64,000 nt of DNA from positions 496,001 through 560,000 of the forward strand of contig NZ_AP014862.1 in assembly GCF_002355475.1 (NCBI RefSeq). Reading direction: 5' to 3'. Made by a program: the position numbers and the translations under genes. The notes under the pieces are model-generated. The model saw only the letters and a program-made list of their open reading frames with translations. It had not been told where the DNA came from and ran no database searches. Position 1 is the stretch's first letter; each line of letters begins with the position of its first letter. This document shows positions 8,507 to 18,603 of the stretch, one piece after another. This DNA is from Pseudomonas furukawaii. GTDB taxonomy: Bacteria > Pseudomonadota > Gammaproteobacteria > Pseudomonadales > Pseudomonadaceae.

Positions 8507-9326
8507 GAAAGGTGGACCGATGAAGCGTGGTCCACCCTAGGATCGAGACCCCGGCAGGGTGGATGCCGCTTTCTGCATCCACGCCGTGGCCAGGCGGGGC
8601 CGCGAAAGGTGGACCGATGAAGCGTGGTCCACCCTACGATCGAGCCCCCGGTAGGGTGGATGCCGCCGTTCGCATCCACGCGTGGCCAGACGGGGCCGCG
8701 AAAGGTGGACCGGTGAAGCGTGGTCCACCCTACGATCAAGACCCCGGCAAGGGTGGATGCCGCTTTCTGCATCCACGCCGTGGCCAGGCAGGGCCGCGAA
8801 AGGTGGACCGATGAAGCGTGGTCCACCCTAGGATCGAGCCCCCGGCGGTAGGGTGGATGCCGCTTTCTGCATCCACGCCGTGGCCAGGCGGGGTCGCGAA
8901 AGGTGGACCGATGAAGCGTGGTCCACCCTACGATCAAGACCCCGGCAAGGGTGGATGCCGCTTTCTGCATCCACGCCGTGGCCAGGCGGGGCCGCGAAAG
9001 GTGGACCGGTGAAGCGTGGTCCACCCTACGATCAAGACCCCGGCAAGGGTGGATGCCGCTTTCTGCATCCACGCCGTGGCCAGGCGGGGTCGCGAAAGGT
9101 GGACCGATGAAGCGTGGTCCACCCTAGGATCGAGCCCCCGGCAGGGTGGATGCCGCTTTCTGCATCCACGCCGTGGCCAGGCGGGGCCGCGAAAGGTGGA
9201 CCGATGAAGCGTGGTCCACCCTAGGATCGAGCCCCCGGCAGTAGGGTGGATGCCGCTTTCTGCATCCACGCGTGGCCAGGCAGGGCCGCGAAAGGTGGAC
9301 CGATGGTGCGCGGCCCACCCGATCTG
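8507..9326. repeat. About 98-bp tandem repeat array of facing GTAGG palindromes (9 units)
   Basis: Nine copies of a 96-100 bp unit. The GGTGGACC landmark occurs at 8511, 8608, 8704, 8802, 8902, 9000, 9098, 9195 and 9294. Each unit holds two different palindromes: GGTGGACCgatgaagcgtGGTCCACCCTA and GGGTGGATGCcgctttctGCATCCAC. Where intact, both begin with GTAG read toward the palindrome. The array fills the gap between the convergent agmatinase and porin genes. Small length changes between units (CGGTAGGG, CGGCAAGG, CGGCGGTAGGG) show the junction is the variable part. Confidence 0.95.
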
Positions 9327-9344
9327 CAAGGCGGCGTGCCGCAC

Positions 9345-10604
9345 TTACCACAAGGGCAGGGTGTAGCTGAGGATCAGCCGGTTCTCGTCGAGGTCGCTGC
9401 CGAAGTTGCTGCGGGTGCTCGCATTGCGCCACTTGATGCCGAGGTTTTTCAGCGGGCCGCTCTGCACCACGTAGGCGATATCGGTGTTGCGCTCCCATTC
9501 CTTGCCTTCGCCGGCCGCGCCCCGCAGGTCGACGTTGTCGCCCGACAGGTAGCGGGTCATGAAGGTCAGGCCGGGAATGCCCAGGGCGGCGAAGTTGTAG
9601 TCGTAGCGCGCCTGCCAGGAGCGCTCGTCCTCGTTGCCGAAGTCGTTGATCTGCACCAGGTTCACCAGGTAGGCGTCGGCGCCGCTGATGTAGGCGAAGC
9701 CGGTGTCGCCGCTCATGCGCTGGTAGCCCAGGCCGAAGGCGTGGCCGCCCAGGCTGTAGGTGAACATCGCACCGAAGGCGTCGTTGTCCACGTTGCTGCC
9801 GCCGTCGTCGGTGCTGCGCGCCCAGCGGACGTCGCTCTTGAGCGACTGGCCTTCGGCGATGGGCAGCAGGTGGTTCAGGGTCAGGTAGTGCTGCTGGTAG
9901 AGGCCATCCAGGGCGCCGTAGTGGTAGGCGGTGCTGAGGCTGGGGGTCCACTTCCAGGTGGCGCCGGCGAAGTCGAAGCGGTCGCTGGTCCTGGCCCGGC
10001 CCAGCACGATGTTGCGGTTGCCGCCGTTGAACACGGTCATCTCCTCGTTATCGGAGGAGTTGCGCTGGTTGATGCGGTCGAAGCGGCCAAGGTCCAGGGT
10101 CAGGTTCTCCAGCTCCGCCGAGTTCGCCCAGGCGCCCCGGAAGGTCTGTGGCAGCAGGCGGCTGTCGTTGTGCAGGGCCACCGGCAGCTTGGGCATCAGG
10201 GTGCCCACCTTGAGGGTGCTTTGCGAGGCCCGCAGCTTGGCGGTCAGGCCCAGTTCGCCGTATTCGTCCTGGGCGCGGTTGGGCCGCTCGCGGTCGGATT
10301 TCAGCAGGCCGGTGCCGGTGCGGTCCGGGCTGGAATCCAGCTTCACGCCCAGCAGTCCGAGGGCGTCCACGCCCACGCCGACGGTCCCCTCGGTGTAGCC
10401 GGATTCGTAGCGCAGGAGAAATCCCTGGGCCCATTCCTCGGCCTTGTTCTGGGGGGCGCCGTCCTGGCGGAAGTCGCGGTTGAAGTAGAAGTTGCGCAGC
10501 TCCAGGCTGGCCTTGGAGTCCTGGATGAAGTCGGCGCTGGCGGGGCCGGCGAAGGCCAGGGAAGCGGCGCCGCAGAGGGTGAGGCAAAGGGTGTTGCGAT
10601 CCAT
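9345..10604 (-). CDS. OprD-family outer membrane porin
   Basis: A 419-aa outer-membrane channel. Residues 1-24 are a signal peptide ending PASA, followed by DFIQDSKASLELRNFYFNRD, the standard OprD mature N-terminus. The protein ends in the aromatic/aliphatic strand ILSYTLPLW, ending in Trp. OprD-type porins take up small anionic or cationic nutrients. A GAAGAGGA ribosome-binding site precedes the ATG. It follows the CoA-transferase gene in the same direction but is separated by a terminator, so it probably has its own promoter. It may serve substrate entry for the neighbouring GntP permease. Confidence 0.9.
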   Translation of the reverse strand: MDRNTLCLTLCGAASLAFAGPASADFIQDSKASLELRNFYFNRDFRQDGAPQNKAEEWAQGFLLRYESGYTEGTVGVGVDALGLLGVKLDSSPDRTGTGLLKSDRERPNRAQDEYGELGLTAKLRASQSTLKVGTLMPKLPVALHNDSRLLPQTFRGAWANSAELENLTLDLGRFDRINQRNSSDNEEMTVFNGGNRNIVLGRARTSDRFDFAGATWKWTPSLSTAYHYGALDGLYQQHYLTLNHLLPIAEGQSLKSDVRWARSTDDGGSNVDNDAFGAMFTYSLGGHAFGLGYQRMSGDTGFAYISGADAYLVNLVQINDFGNEDERSWQARYDYNFAALGIPGLTFMTRYLSGDNVDLRGAAGEGKEWERNTDIAYVVQSGPLKNLGIKWRNASTRSNFGSDLDENRLILSYTLPLW

Positions 10605-10683
10605 GTGTAGTCCTCTTCTTGTTGTTGTACGGGCACAGCGATTCCCGCTCCGGCGCACGACGCCGAAGGCGGAGGGGGGTGTA

Positions 10684-10718
10684 AAAAGACGCGGACCCAG
10701 GGGCGGGCCCGCGTTTTC
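10684..10718 (-). terminator. Rho-independent terminator after the CoA-transferase gene
   Basis: On the minus strand ACGCGGGCCC and GGGTCCGCGT form a 10-bp stem with one G-T wobble around a 6-nt loop. It is followed by C then TTTTT. It lies just past the stop of the CoA-transferase gene and before the porin gene. Confidence 0.75.
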
Positions 10719-10730
10719 ACGCAAGCGAAC

Positions 10731-12290
10731 TCAGTTCGGGCGGATCAGCCCGCGCAGCCCCAGGCGGGCCTCGCGGAACAGGCACGCATCCATCAGGCGT
10801 GGCGCGTGGACGATGGGGCGGAAGTCCATGCGGGCGAGGATGTCTCGCTCCAGGTCGACGCCGGGGGCGATCTCCACCAGCTCCAGGCCGTCCCGGGTCA
10901 GGCGGAACACGCAGCGTTCGGTGACGTAGAGCACCGGCTTGCCCGCTTCGGCGGCCAGGCGGCCGGCGAAGGTGCGGTGCTCGACCTTCGCGACGAACTT
11001 GCGCAGCTCGCCGTCCCGGACGATGCGCAGCGCGCCGTCCTCGATGCGGATGTCCTGGGGGCCGGCGCTGAAGGTGCCGACGAAGACCACCGCCTTGGCG
11101 TTCTGGCTGATGTTGATGAAGCCGCCGGCGCCGGCCAGCCGCGTGCCGAACTTCGACACGTTGAGGTTGCCCTCGGCGTCCGCCTGGGCGAGTCCGAGGA
11201 AGGCGATGTCCAGGCCGCCGCCGTCGTAGAAGTCGAACTGGTAGGGCTGGTCGAGCAGGGCGGCGTGGTTGCTGGCGGCGCCGAAGTCCAGGCCGGAGGC
11301 GGGCACGCCACCGATCACGCCGGGCTCGGCGGTCAGGGTCAGGAGATCGATCACCCCTTCCTCGGCCGCCACCGCCGCCACCCCTTCGGGCATGCCGATG
11401 CCCAGGTTCACCACCGCGCCCGGTTTCAGCTCCAGGGTGGCGCGACGGGCGATGAGCTTGCGCAGGTCCAGCGGCATCGGCGCCAGGCTGCCTTCCGGCA
11501 CCTTCACCTCGGCGGCGAAGGCCGGGTTGTAGGCGGTGGCGAAGGTCTGCTGGTGGTTCTCCGGGGCGGCCACCACCACGCAGTCGACGAGGATGCCGGG
11601 CACCTTCACCTCGCGGGGATTCAGCGAGCCACGGGCCACCACCCGCTCCACCTGGGCGATCACCAGGCCACCGGAATTGCGCGCGGCCATGGCGATGGCC
11701 AGGCTCTCGATGGTCAGCGCCTCACGCTCCATGGAAAGGTTGCCGTCCTCGTCGGCGCTGGTGGCGCGGATCACCCCGACATGGATGGGAAAGGCCTTGT
11801 AGAAGAGGTAGTCCTCGCCATCCAGCGGCATGCGCCGGACCAGCTCCTCGGTGGTGCGGGCGTTGAGCTTGCCACCGCCGTGGGCCGGGTCGACGAAGGT
11901 GCCCAGGCCCACCCGGGACAACTGGCCCGGCTTGCCGGCGGCGATGTCGCGGAACAGCTGGGAGATCACCCCCTGGGGCAGGTTGTAGGCCTCGATGCGG
12001 TTTTCCACCGCGAGCTTCTGCAGGCCGGGCACCAGTCCCCAATGGCCGCCGATCACCCGCCGCACCAGCCCTTCGTGGGCCAGGTGGTTCAGGCCCCGGC
12101 CCTTGCCGTCGCCTTGCCCGGCGGCGTAGACCAGGGTCAGGTCGCGCGGGGCCCGCTCGGCCTGGAAGCGCTGCTCCAGGGCGATGGCGATCTCCTCGGC
12201 GAAGCCGATGCCGACGAAACCGCCGGTGGCCAGGTTGGCGTTGTCGGGGATACGCGCCACCGCAGCGGCGGCGCTCATCACTTTGCTCAT
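10731..12290 (-). CDS. Acyl-CoA:acetate/3-ketoacid CoA-transferase (family I, fused alpha-beta)
   Basis: A 519-aa fused-subunit CoA-transferase of the YdiF/propionate-CoA-transferase type. The alpha half holds [16 protein letters not shown] near residue 23. The beta half holds the GIGMPEGV oxyanion segment near 297 and the catalytic glutamate in TAEPGVIGG (E322). It moves CoA between short-chain acids or 3-oxoacids. It lies 39 bp after the GntP permease gene, forming an uptake-plus-activation pair for a short-chain hydroxy- or keto-acid, perhaps 3-hydroxybutyrate or acetoacetate. No dehydrogenase is present. GAGG precedes the start. Confidence 0.88.
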   Translation of the reverse strand: MSKVMSAAAAVARIPDNANLATGGFVGIGFAEEIAIALEQRFQAERAPRDLTLVYAAGQGDGKGRGLNHLAHEGLVRRVIGGHWGLVPGLQKLAVENRIEAYNLPQGVISQLFRDIAAGKPGQLSRVGLGTFVDPAHGGGKLNARTTEELVRRMPLDGEDYLFYKAFPIHVGVIRATSADEDGNLSMEREALTIESLAIAMAARNSGGLVIAQVERVVARGSLNPREVKVPGILVDCVVVAAPENHQQTFATAYNPAFAAEVKVPEGSLAPMPLDLRKLIARRATLELKPGAVVNLGIGMPEGVAAVAAEEGVIDLLTLTAEPGVIGGVPASGLDFGAASNHAALLDQPYQFDFYDGGGLDIAFLGLAQADAEGNLNVSKFGTRLAGAGGFINISQNAKAVVFVGTFSAGPQDIRIEDGALRIVRDGELRKFVAKVEHRTFAGRLAAEAGKPVLYVTERCVFRLTRDGLELVEIAPGVDLERDILARMDFRPIVHAPRLMDACLFREARLGLRGLIRPN

Positions 12291-12329
12291 GTCATACCTC
12301 GAGCGCTGTCGAAACCTGTAGGGAACCCG

Positions 12330-13715
12330 TCAGAAACTGCCGAACAGGCTGCCCAGGGTGATCACCACCGCCAGGGCCATCAGCGGGAAGACCACGGTGT
12401 TCATGAAGATGAATTTGTAGGAGTCGCGGTGGGTCAGCTTGCAGATGGCCAGGAGCGAGATCACCGCGCCGTTGTGGGGCAGGGTGTCCATGCAGCCGGA
12501 GGCCATGGCGGCGACCCGGTGCAGCAGCTCGGGGCTGATGCCGGCGGCGTTGGCCATTTCCAGGTACTGGGCGCCCAGGGTCTTGAGGGCGATGGACATG
12601 CCCCCCGAGGCCGAGCCGGTGATGCCGGCGAGGATGTTCACCGCCACCGCCTCCGACACCAGCGGGTTGCCCGGCACGCTCAGCACCAGGTCGCGGATCA
12701 CCACGAAGCCGGCCAGGGACGCGATCACGGTGCCGTAGCCCACTTCGGAGGCGGTGTTGAGGATCGGCAGCATGGAACCGAAGGTGCCGTCGTTGAGGCT
12801 CTGCCTGAGGTCGGTCCAGCGCTTCCAGTGCAGGCCGACGAGCAGCAGCACGGCGGCGCCGAGGGCGACGATGATGGACCAGATGCCGATCACCGACTTG
12901 GCGTCCTGCAGGCCGCCGAATTCCGGCTTGGCCAGGTAGCTGGTGTCGAGGTTCGGCAGCACCTGCTTGGCCATCAGGTAGTTCAGGACGATCACCAGCA
13001 GGATCGGCGCCAGGGCCAGCCAGAAGCCGATGGCCGGGGCGTCGGACTGTTCCGCCGGGTCGTCCTTGTGGACGCCGTAGCCTTCGCCGGAGGCGATCAG
13101 CTTGCGGGCCTGGGCGCTCAGCCACCAGCTGCCGAGGACCAGCATGATCGATCCGCCGATCAGGCCGAGGATGGGCGCTGCGAAGGCGTCGGTGCCGAAG
13201 AAGGGGCTGGGGATGGCGTTCTGGATCGCCGGGGTGCCCGGCAGCGCGGTCATGGTGAAGGTGAAGGCGCCCAGGGCGATGGCGCCCGGCAGCAGGCGCT
13301 TGGGAATGCCCGCCTCGCGGAACAGCGCGGTGCCGATGGGGTACACGGCGAAGGCCACCACGAACAGCGAAACGCCGCCGTAGGTGAGCAGGCCGCAGGC
13401 CAGCACGATGGCCAGCACGGCGCGCTCGCGGCCCAGCTTGGCGACGATGCCGTGGGCGATGGCGCGGGCCGAGCCGGAGTCGTCCATCAGCTTGCCGAAG
13501 ATGGCGCCCAGCAGGAACAGCGGGAAGAACTGGATCAGGTAGCCGCCCAGGGATTTCATGAACACCTGGGTGTAGGTGGGCAGCATCAGCGCCGCGTCAC
13601 CGGCGAAGAGCACCGCCAGCAGGGCCATCAGCGGGGCCAGGATGAGCACGTTGATGCCGCGGTAGGCGAGGTACATCAGCAGAGCGAGGGAAAGCAGGAT
13701 ACCTAGGGTGCCCAT
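12330..13715 (-). CDS. GntP-family permease
   Basis: A 461-aa polytopic membrane protein with about 12 hydrophobic segments, beginning MGTLGILLSLALLMYLAYRG. The GntP-family signature surrounds TALPGTPAIQNAIPSPFFGT near residue 155. GntP transporters are proton symporters for gluconate and other hydroxy acids. Pairing with a CoA-transferase points to 3-hydroxybutyrate-like acids. AAGGAAG precedes the ATG. A good sigma-54 promoter lies about 80 bp upstream (13796-13811), with activator-type dyads beyond it, so expression should depend on the activator at 14066-15553. Confidence 0.88.
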   Translation of the reverse strand: MGTLGILLSLALLMYLAYRGINVLILAPLMALLAVLFAGDAALMLPTYTQVFMKSLGGYLIQFFPLFLLGAIFGKLMDDSGSARAIAHGIVAKLGRERAVLAIVLACGLLTYGGVSLFVVAFAVYPIGTALFREAGIPKRLLPGAIALGAFTFTMTALPGTPAIQNAIPSPFFGTDAFAAPILGLIGGSIMLVLGSWWLSAQARKLIASGEGYGVHKDDPAEQSDAPAIGFWLALAPILLVIVLNYLMAKQVLPNLDTSYLAKPEFGGLQDAKSVIGIWSIIVALGAAVLLLVGLHWKRWTDLRQSLNDGTFGSMLPILNTASEVGYGTVIASLAGFVVIRDLVLSVPGNPLVSEAVAVNILAGITGSASGGMSIALKTLGAQYLEMANAAGISPELLHRVAAMASGCMDTLPHNGAVISLLAICKLTHRDSYKFIFMNTVVFPLMALAVVITLGSLFGSF

Positions 13716-13795
13716 GGAAACTTCCTTCTTGTTGTTGTTTTCCGCCGCGTGATGCGGCTGGTGGTGGGCCGGGTGTCGGCCCTTGTGTCGTATAG

Positions 13796-13811
13796 AGCGA
13801 AAGCCGTGCCA
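13796..13811 (-). promoter_or_regulatory. Sigma-54 (-24/-12) promoter for the GntP/CoA-transferase operon
   Basis: The minus strand reads TGGCACG-GCTT-TCGCT. The family consensus is TGGCACG-N4-TTGCW, so one base differs and the GG/GC spacing is correct. It lies about 80 bp upstream of the permease start. A sigma-54 activator gene and putative activator sites lie next upstream. Confidence 0.82.
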
Positions 13812-13890
13812 GGTGGGCTGAAAAGGGGGCGGGACGGCTCTGGAATGGGGCTTGGGCGGATTCTATGGGGTGCCAGGGAATCTTCATCAG

Positions 13891-13960
13891 TGTCCATGAA
13901 AATGGACGATGTCCATTGTGTTGGACGGTTCATGCTGGGGACTGTCCAGATTGATGGACA
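13891..13960. promoter_or_regulatory. Three TGTCCA-N6-TGGACA dyads, putative enhancer (UAS) sites
   Basis: Three 18-bp dyads: TGTCCATGAAAATGGACG at 13891-13908, TGTCCATTGTGTTGGACG at 13910-13927, and TGTCCAGATTGATGGACA at 13943-13960. They lie 80-165 bp upstream of the sigma-54 promoter, the usual range for enhancer-bound activators. The likely binder is the product of 14066-15553. The rest of the gap to 14065 shows no gene; it has a diverged GATGGGTTTCG / CGAATCCCATC inverted pair of the kind seen in the region's GTAGG repeats. Confidence 0.8.
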
Positions 13961-14065
13961 TGCTTCGCCTGAAACTCCGGCTGATGGGTTTCGTGCCTCA
14001 ACCCATCCTGCGGCGACCTTTGCCTCCTTCGCGGGATGGGATCAGCCCGGCGAATCCCATCGCCC

Positions 14066-15553
<1,488 letters not shown>

Positions 15554-15647
15554 TCGGCGGCGATTATGGGGCGCGAATTCCCCGAACGCCTAGCCTGTAG
15601 GAATGTCAGAAATCCCGCAGTAGATCTTTCCCACAAGGAGTTAACGC

Positions 15648-15806
15648 ATGGACCTGATCCGCATCCTCATCGCCATCCTTCTGCCGCCGCTCGGCGTCTT
15701 CCTGCAGGTGGGCTTCGCCGGCGCCTTCTGGCTGAACATCCTGCTCACCCTGCTGGGCTACATCCCCGGCATCGTCCACGCGGTGTACATCATCGCCAAA
15801 CGTTAG
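15648..15806 (+). CDS. YqaE/Pmp3-family small membrane protein
   Basis: A 52-aa protein, too short for most gene callers. It begins MDLIRILIAILLPPLGVFLQ and has two hydrophobic helices joined by a short turn, with the LPPLGVFLQVG and GYIPGIVHA segments diagnostic of the Pmp3/YqaE family (UPF0057). An AAGGAG site precedes the ATG by 7 bp. Family members are stress-associated membrane proteins affecting membrane potential; the bacterial role is poorly defined. It is divergent from the sigma-54 activator and followed by a GTAGG repeat cluster. Confidence 0.9.
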   Translation: MDLIRILIAILLPPLGVFLQVGFAGAFWLNILLTLLGYIPGIVHAVYIIAKR

Positions 15807-15825
15807 GAGGGGGAGGGCTGATGGG

Positions 15826-16072
15826 TTTCGCAGGCTCTACCCATCCTACGTCGCCCCTGCAGCCCGGCGCGTTCCGCAGGATGGCGTAGAGCGAAGCGAA
15901 ACCCATCGACCGGGGTCAATCCACCATCCGCACCCAGCGGATCCGGCGCGTTCCGTAGGATGGCGTAGAGCGAAGCGAAACCCATCGGCGGGGTCAATCC
16001 ACCATCCGCACCCAGCGGATCCGGCGCGTTCCGTAGGATGGCGTAGAGCGAAGCGAAACCCATCGACCGAGG
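15826..16072. repeat. 78-79 bp repeats abutting the 3' end of the EamA gene
   Basis: GCGCGTTCCG(C/T)AGGATGGCGTAGAGCG recurs at 15867, 15946 and 16024, i.e. 79 and 78 bp apart. The palindromic part is GTAGGATGG...CCCATCG. Each unit also contains GGTCAATCCACCATC, which is exactly the last codons and stop of the EamA gene (…MVD stop at 16073). The tandem duplication therefore carried copies of the gene's 3' end into the spacer. A related single inverted copy (GATGGGTTTCGCAGGCTCTACCCATC) precedes it at about 15820-15847. Confidence 0.88.
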
Positions 16073-16921
16073 TCAATCCACCATCTTGATCAGCAGGATG
16101 CCGGCGGTGACCACGCAGGCGGCGAGGATGCGGCGCAGGCCGAAGGGTTCCTTGAACACCAGGCTGGCGATGATGGCGGCGATGATCACGCTGCTTTCCC
16201 GCAGCGCCGCCACCTTCGCCACCGCATCCAGGGTCATGGCGTAGAGCACCAGGCCGTAGGCCACGCAGTAGTTGAAGCCGCCGAACAGCCCGATGCGCCA
16301 GTTCTCCCGGGCGAAGCGCAGCACCAGGGGACCCCGGCGCATCCAGGCGATCACCGGGGTGGTCATGCTCTGCATCAGGGTCAGGTAGACCACGAACTGC
16401 AGCACGCCGTCGGCCCGGCGCACGCCCTGGGCGTCGATCAGGGTGTAGAGCGCCACACCGACGCCGGCCAGCGCCGCGCACCCCAGCGCCTTGAGGGCAT
16501 TGGTCTCCAGGCGGGTGGACAGCAGGCTGAGGATGCCCAGGGAGATCAGCACGATGCCCAGCAGCATCGCCCCCGACAGCCGCTCGCCGAACACCAGCCC
16601 GGCGGCCAGCGCCACCAGCAGCGGCGGCAGGCCGCGCACCACCGGGTACACCTGGCCGAAGTCGCCGTAGTGGTAGGCCCGGATCAGCAGCAGGCGATAG
16701 AGGGTGTTCACCACCACCGACAGGCCGATCAGCCCCCAGACCACCAGCGGCGGCGGGCTCACCAGGGGCAGCAGCGCGAGGCTCAGGCAGAAGGCCACGC
16801 CGTCCACCAGGGCCATGGAGGACAGGCGATCGCTGCCGGACTTGATCACCGCGTTCCAGGCGGCGTGCATCAGCGCGGAGAGCAGCACCAGCAGGGTGGC
16901 GAGATCGGTTTCGTTGAACAC
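16073..16921 (-). CDS. EamA/DMT-superfamily transporter
   Basis: A 282-aa membrane protein with ten predicted hydrophobic segments arranged as two EamA repeats (about residues 8-135 and 145-280). It begins MFNETDLATLLVLLSALMHAAWNAVIKSG, with the HAAWNA motif typical of this subgroup. DMT proteins usually export amino acids or other metabolites; the substrate is unknown. It is divergent from the LysR gene at 17033 and may be its target. Its last codons and stop are duplicated in the downstream repeat cluster. Confidence 0.85.
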   Translation of the reverse strand: MFNETDLATLLVLLSALMHAAWNAVIKSGSDRLSSMALVDGVAFCLSLALLPLVSPPPLVVWGLIGLSVVVNTLYRLLLIRAYHYGDFGQVYPVVRGLPPLLVALAAGLVFGERLSGAMLLGIVLISLGILSLLSTRLETNALKALGCAALAGVGVALYTLIDAQGVRRADGVLQFVVYLTLMQSMTTPVIAWMRRGPLVLRFARENWRIGLFGGFNYCVAYGLVLYAMTLDAVAKVAALRESSVIIAAIIASLVFKEPFGLRRILAACVVTAGILLIKMVD

Positions 16922-16997
16922 GGTGGGCTCCGGCGAGCGCGGGGGGATTGCTGGCTAGCGTGCGGCGTCACCGATCCATCATTCAAATCGTTTATCG

Positions 16998-17012
16998 TTA
17001 TCCGCCGGATAA
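16998..17012. promoter_or_regulatory. LysR-type dyad between EamA and LysR genes
   Basis: TTATCC-GCC-GGATAA is a perfect 15-bp interrupted palindrome, 20 bp before the LysR start and about 77 bp from the divergent EamA start. It fits a T-N11-A LysR box (T16998…A). A shared autoregulatory and target operator is the simplest reading. Confidence 0.55.
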
Positions 17013-17032
17013 GTCCCACTGATGGAGTGGCC

Positions 17033-17938
17033 ATGAACCTCTTCCAGCTCCGCGCCTTCGATGCGGTGGTCCGTGAAGGCAGTTTCACCCGCGCCGCCGA
17101 GCGCCTGTGCATCAGCCAGCCGGCGGTGACCGGGCATGTGAAGGCCCTGGAGGAGCATTACCAGGTAAGGCTGCTGAGGCGCAGTGCGCGGCAGGTGGAG
17201 CCCACGGAGCTGGGCCGCAGCCTGGCCGCCATCAGCCACCAGCTGTTCGCCCTGGCGGAGAAGGCCGAGGACCTGCTGGACACCAGCCAGGCGCTGGAGG
17301 CCGGCCGGCTCGACCTGGCCGCCGACAGCCCGCACCTGGTCATGCCGCTGCTGGCGCGGATGCGCGAGCGCTACCCCGGCGTGGCCATCAACCTGCGCCT
17401 GGGCAACACCCAGGAAACCCTGGCGGCGCTCAATGGCGAGCGGGTCGACCTGGCGCTGGTGAGCGATATCCCGCCCCGCACCGGCCTGCACCTGATGCCC
17501 CTGGGCGCGACGCGGCTGTGCCTGCTGCTGCCGGCCGGCCATCCCTGGGTCGGACGGCGCAAGGCGCTGGCGCTCAACGAGTTGCGGGGCCAGGTGCTGT
17601 TGCAGCGCGAGCCCGGTTCCCTGACCCGGCGCACCTTTGAGCGGGCCTGTGCGGCCCAGGAGCTGGAACTGCGCGCCGCGCTGGAACTGAACAGCCGCGA
17701 GGCGGTGATCGAGGCGGTGGCGGCGGGGCTCGGCGTCAGCATCCTCTACGCCCAGGAAGTGCCCCGCGATCCCCGGGTCGCCGCCCTGCCGCTGAAGGGC
17801 GAGGGGCTGGAGAGCCGGCACTTCCTCGCCTGCCTGGACAGCTATGCGGCGCTGCGGGTGGTGAAGGCCTTCTACGAGGTGGCCGGCGACCAGGTTCCCG
17901 GGCTTCCCTCTCCCCCGGCCCCGCTCCCGGAGGGCTAG
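17033..17938 (+). CDS. LysR-family transcriptional regulator
   Basis: A 301-aa LysR regulator with HTH at about residues 1-60 (FTRAAERLCISQPAVTGHVK) and an effector domain at about 90-290. It starts MNLFQLRAFDAVVREGSF. The last residues, SPPAPLPEG, are encoded by a CCCTCTCCC…GGAGGG-type repeat found between Pseudomonas genes, so the native C-terminus may have been altered by repeat insertion. Its stop overlaps the stop of the convergent flavin reductase gene by 2 bp. The target may be the divergent EamA exporter. Confidence 0.87.
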   Translation: MNLFQLRAFDAVVREGSFTRAAERLCISQPAVTGHVKALEEHYQVRLLRRSARQVEPTELGRSLAAISHQLFALAEKAEDLLDTSQALEAGRLDLAADSPHLVMPLLARMRERYPGVAINLRLGNTQETLAALNGERVDLALVSDIPPRTGLHLMPLGATRLCLLLPAGHPWVGRRKALALNELRGQVLLQREPGSLTRRTFERACAAQELELRAALELNSREAVIEAVAAGLGVSILYAQEVPRDPRVAALPLKGEGLESRHFLACLDSYAALRVVKAFYEVAGDQVPGLPSPPAPLPEG

Positions 17939-18603
17939 GCGAACTGGCTCGGGGGCCAGAGCCGTTCGCCACCGCCCGGGGCTTCCTTCCACGCCTGCAG
18001 GGAGCGCGTCGGCAGGTCGAAGTACTCGCGGGTGCGGGCGTAGCCGTGACCGCCCATGCGGCCGATGGCGTCGAGGCCGAGCTGGTCGATGTAGAGGGTT
18101 TCCGGGTCGATCAGGTCGTCGCGCACATGGGCCATCAGCACTTCGCCGAGGATGATCTCCCGCGAGTGGCCGATGGACAGGCCCATCATCCGCCGACATT
18201 CCAGGGCCACCGGCGCTTCGAGGATGCGCGGGCAGCCGACGCGGCTGCCGGGCACGGCGGTGAGCCCGGCCGCCACCAGTTCGTCGAAGCCCGGTTCGAA
18301 GGGCACGGCGCAGACGTTCATGGCTTCCACCAGGGCGTCGTTGACAATGTTCACCGTGAATTCCTGGTTGATCAGCACATTGCGGCTGGTGTCCTTGGGC
18401 GTCAGGTCGGCGTGGTTCTCCACGCCGAGGGCGAGGATCGGCGGGTCGGCGGAAAGGGCGTTGAAGAAGCTGAAGGGCGCAGCGTTGGCGCGGCCATCGG
18501 CGTCCACCGTGGTGACCAGGGCGATGGGCCGGGGGACCACGCTGCCGATCAGGATCTTGTACTTCTCGCGGGGGCTCAGGCGGGCGAAATCGAAACTCAG
18601 CAT
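17935..18603 (-). CDS. Flavin reductase-like, FMN-binding split-barrel protein
   Basis: A 222-aa protein of the flavin_reduct (DIM6/NTAB) family. It begins MLSFDFARLSPREKYKILIGSVVPRPIALV, with the SVVPRPIALVTT and NAAPFSFFNALS segments that bind FMN. Family members reduce free flavin for a two-component monooxygenase, or act as stand-alone FMN proteins. No partner monooxygenase is encoded nearby. It is the last gene of the minus-strand operon: its ATG overlaps the end of the upstream amidohydrolase by 7 bp, indicating translational coupling and a shared pathway. Confidence 0.85.
   Translation of the reverse strand: MLSFDFARLSPREKYKILIGSVVPRPIALVTTVDADGRANAAPFSFFNALSADPPILALGVENHADLTPKDTSRNVLINQEFTVNIVNDALVEAMNVCAVPFEPGFDELVAAGLTAVPGSRVGCPRILEAPVALECRRMMGLSIGHSREIILGEVLMAHVRDDLIDPETLYIDQLGLDAIGRMGGHGYARTREYFDLPTRSLQAWKEAPGGGERLWPPSQFA

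Noticed and set aside
8416-9344. Open frames with repeated GGCRFLHPRRGQAGPRKVDR-like peptides in the 98-bp array
   Set aside because: They follow the DNA repeat, shift frame with unit-length changes, and have no start signals.
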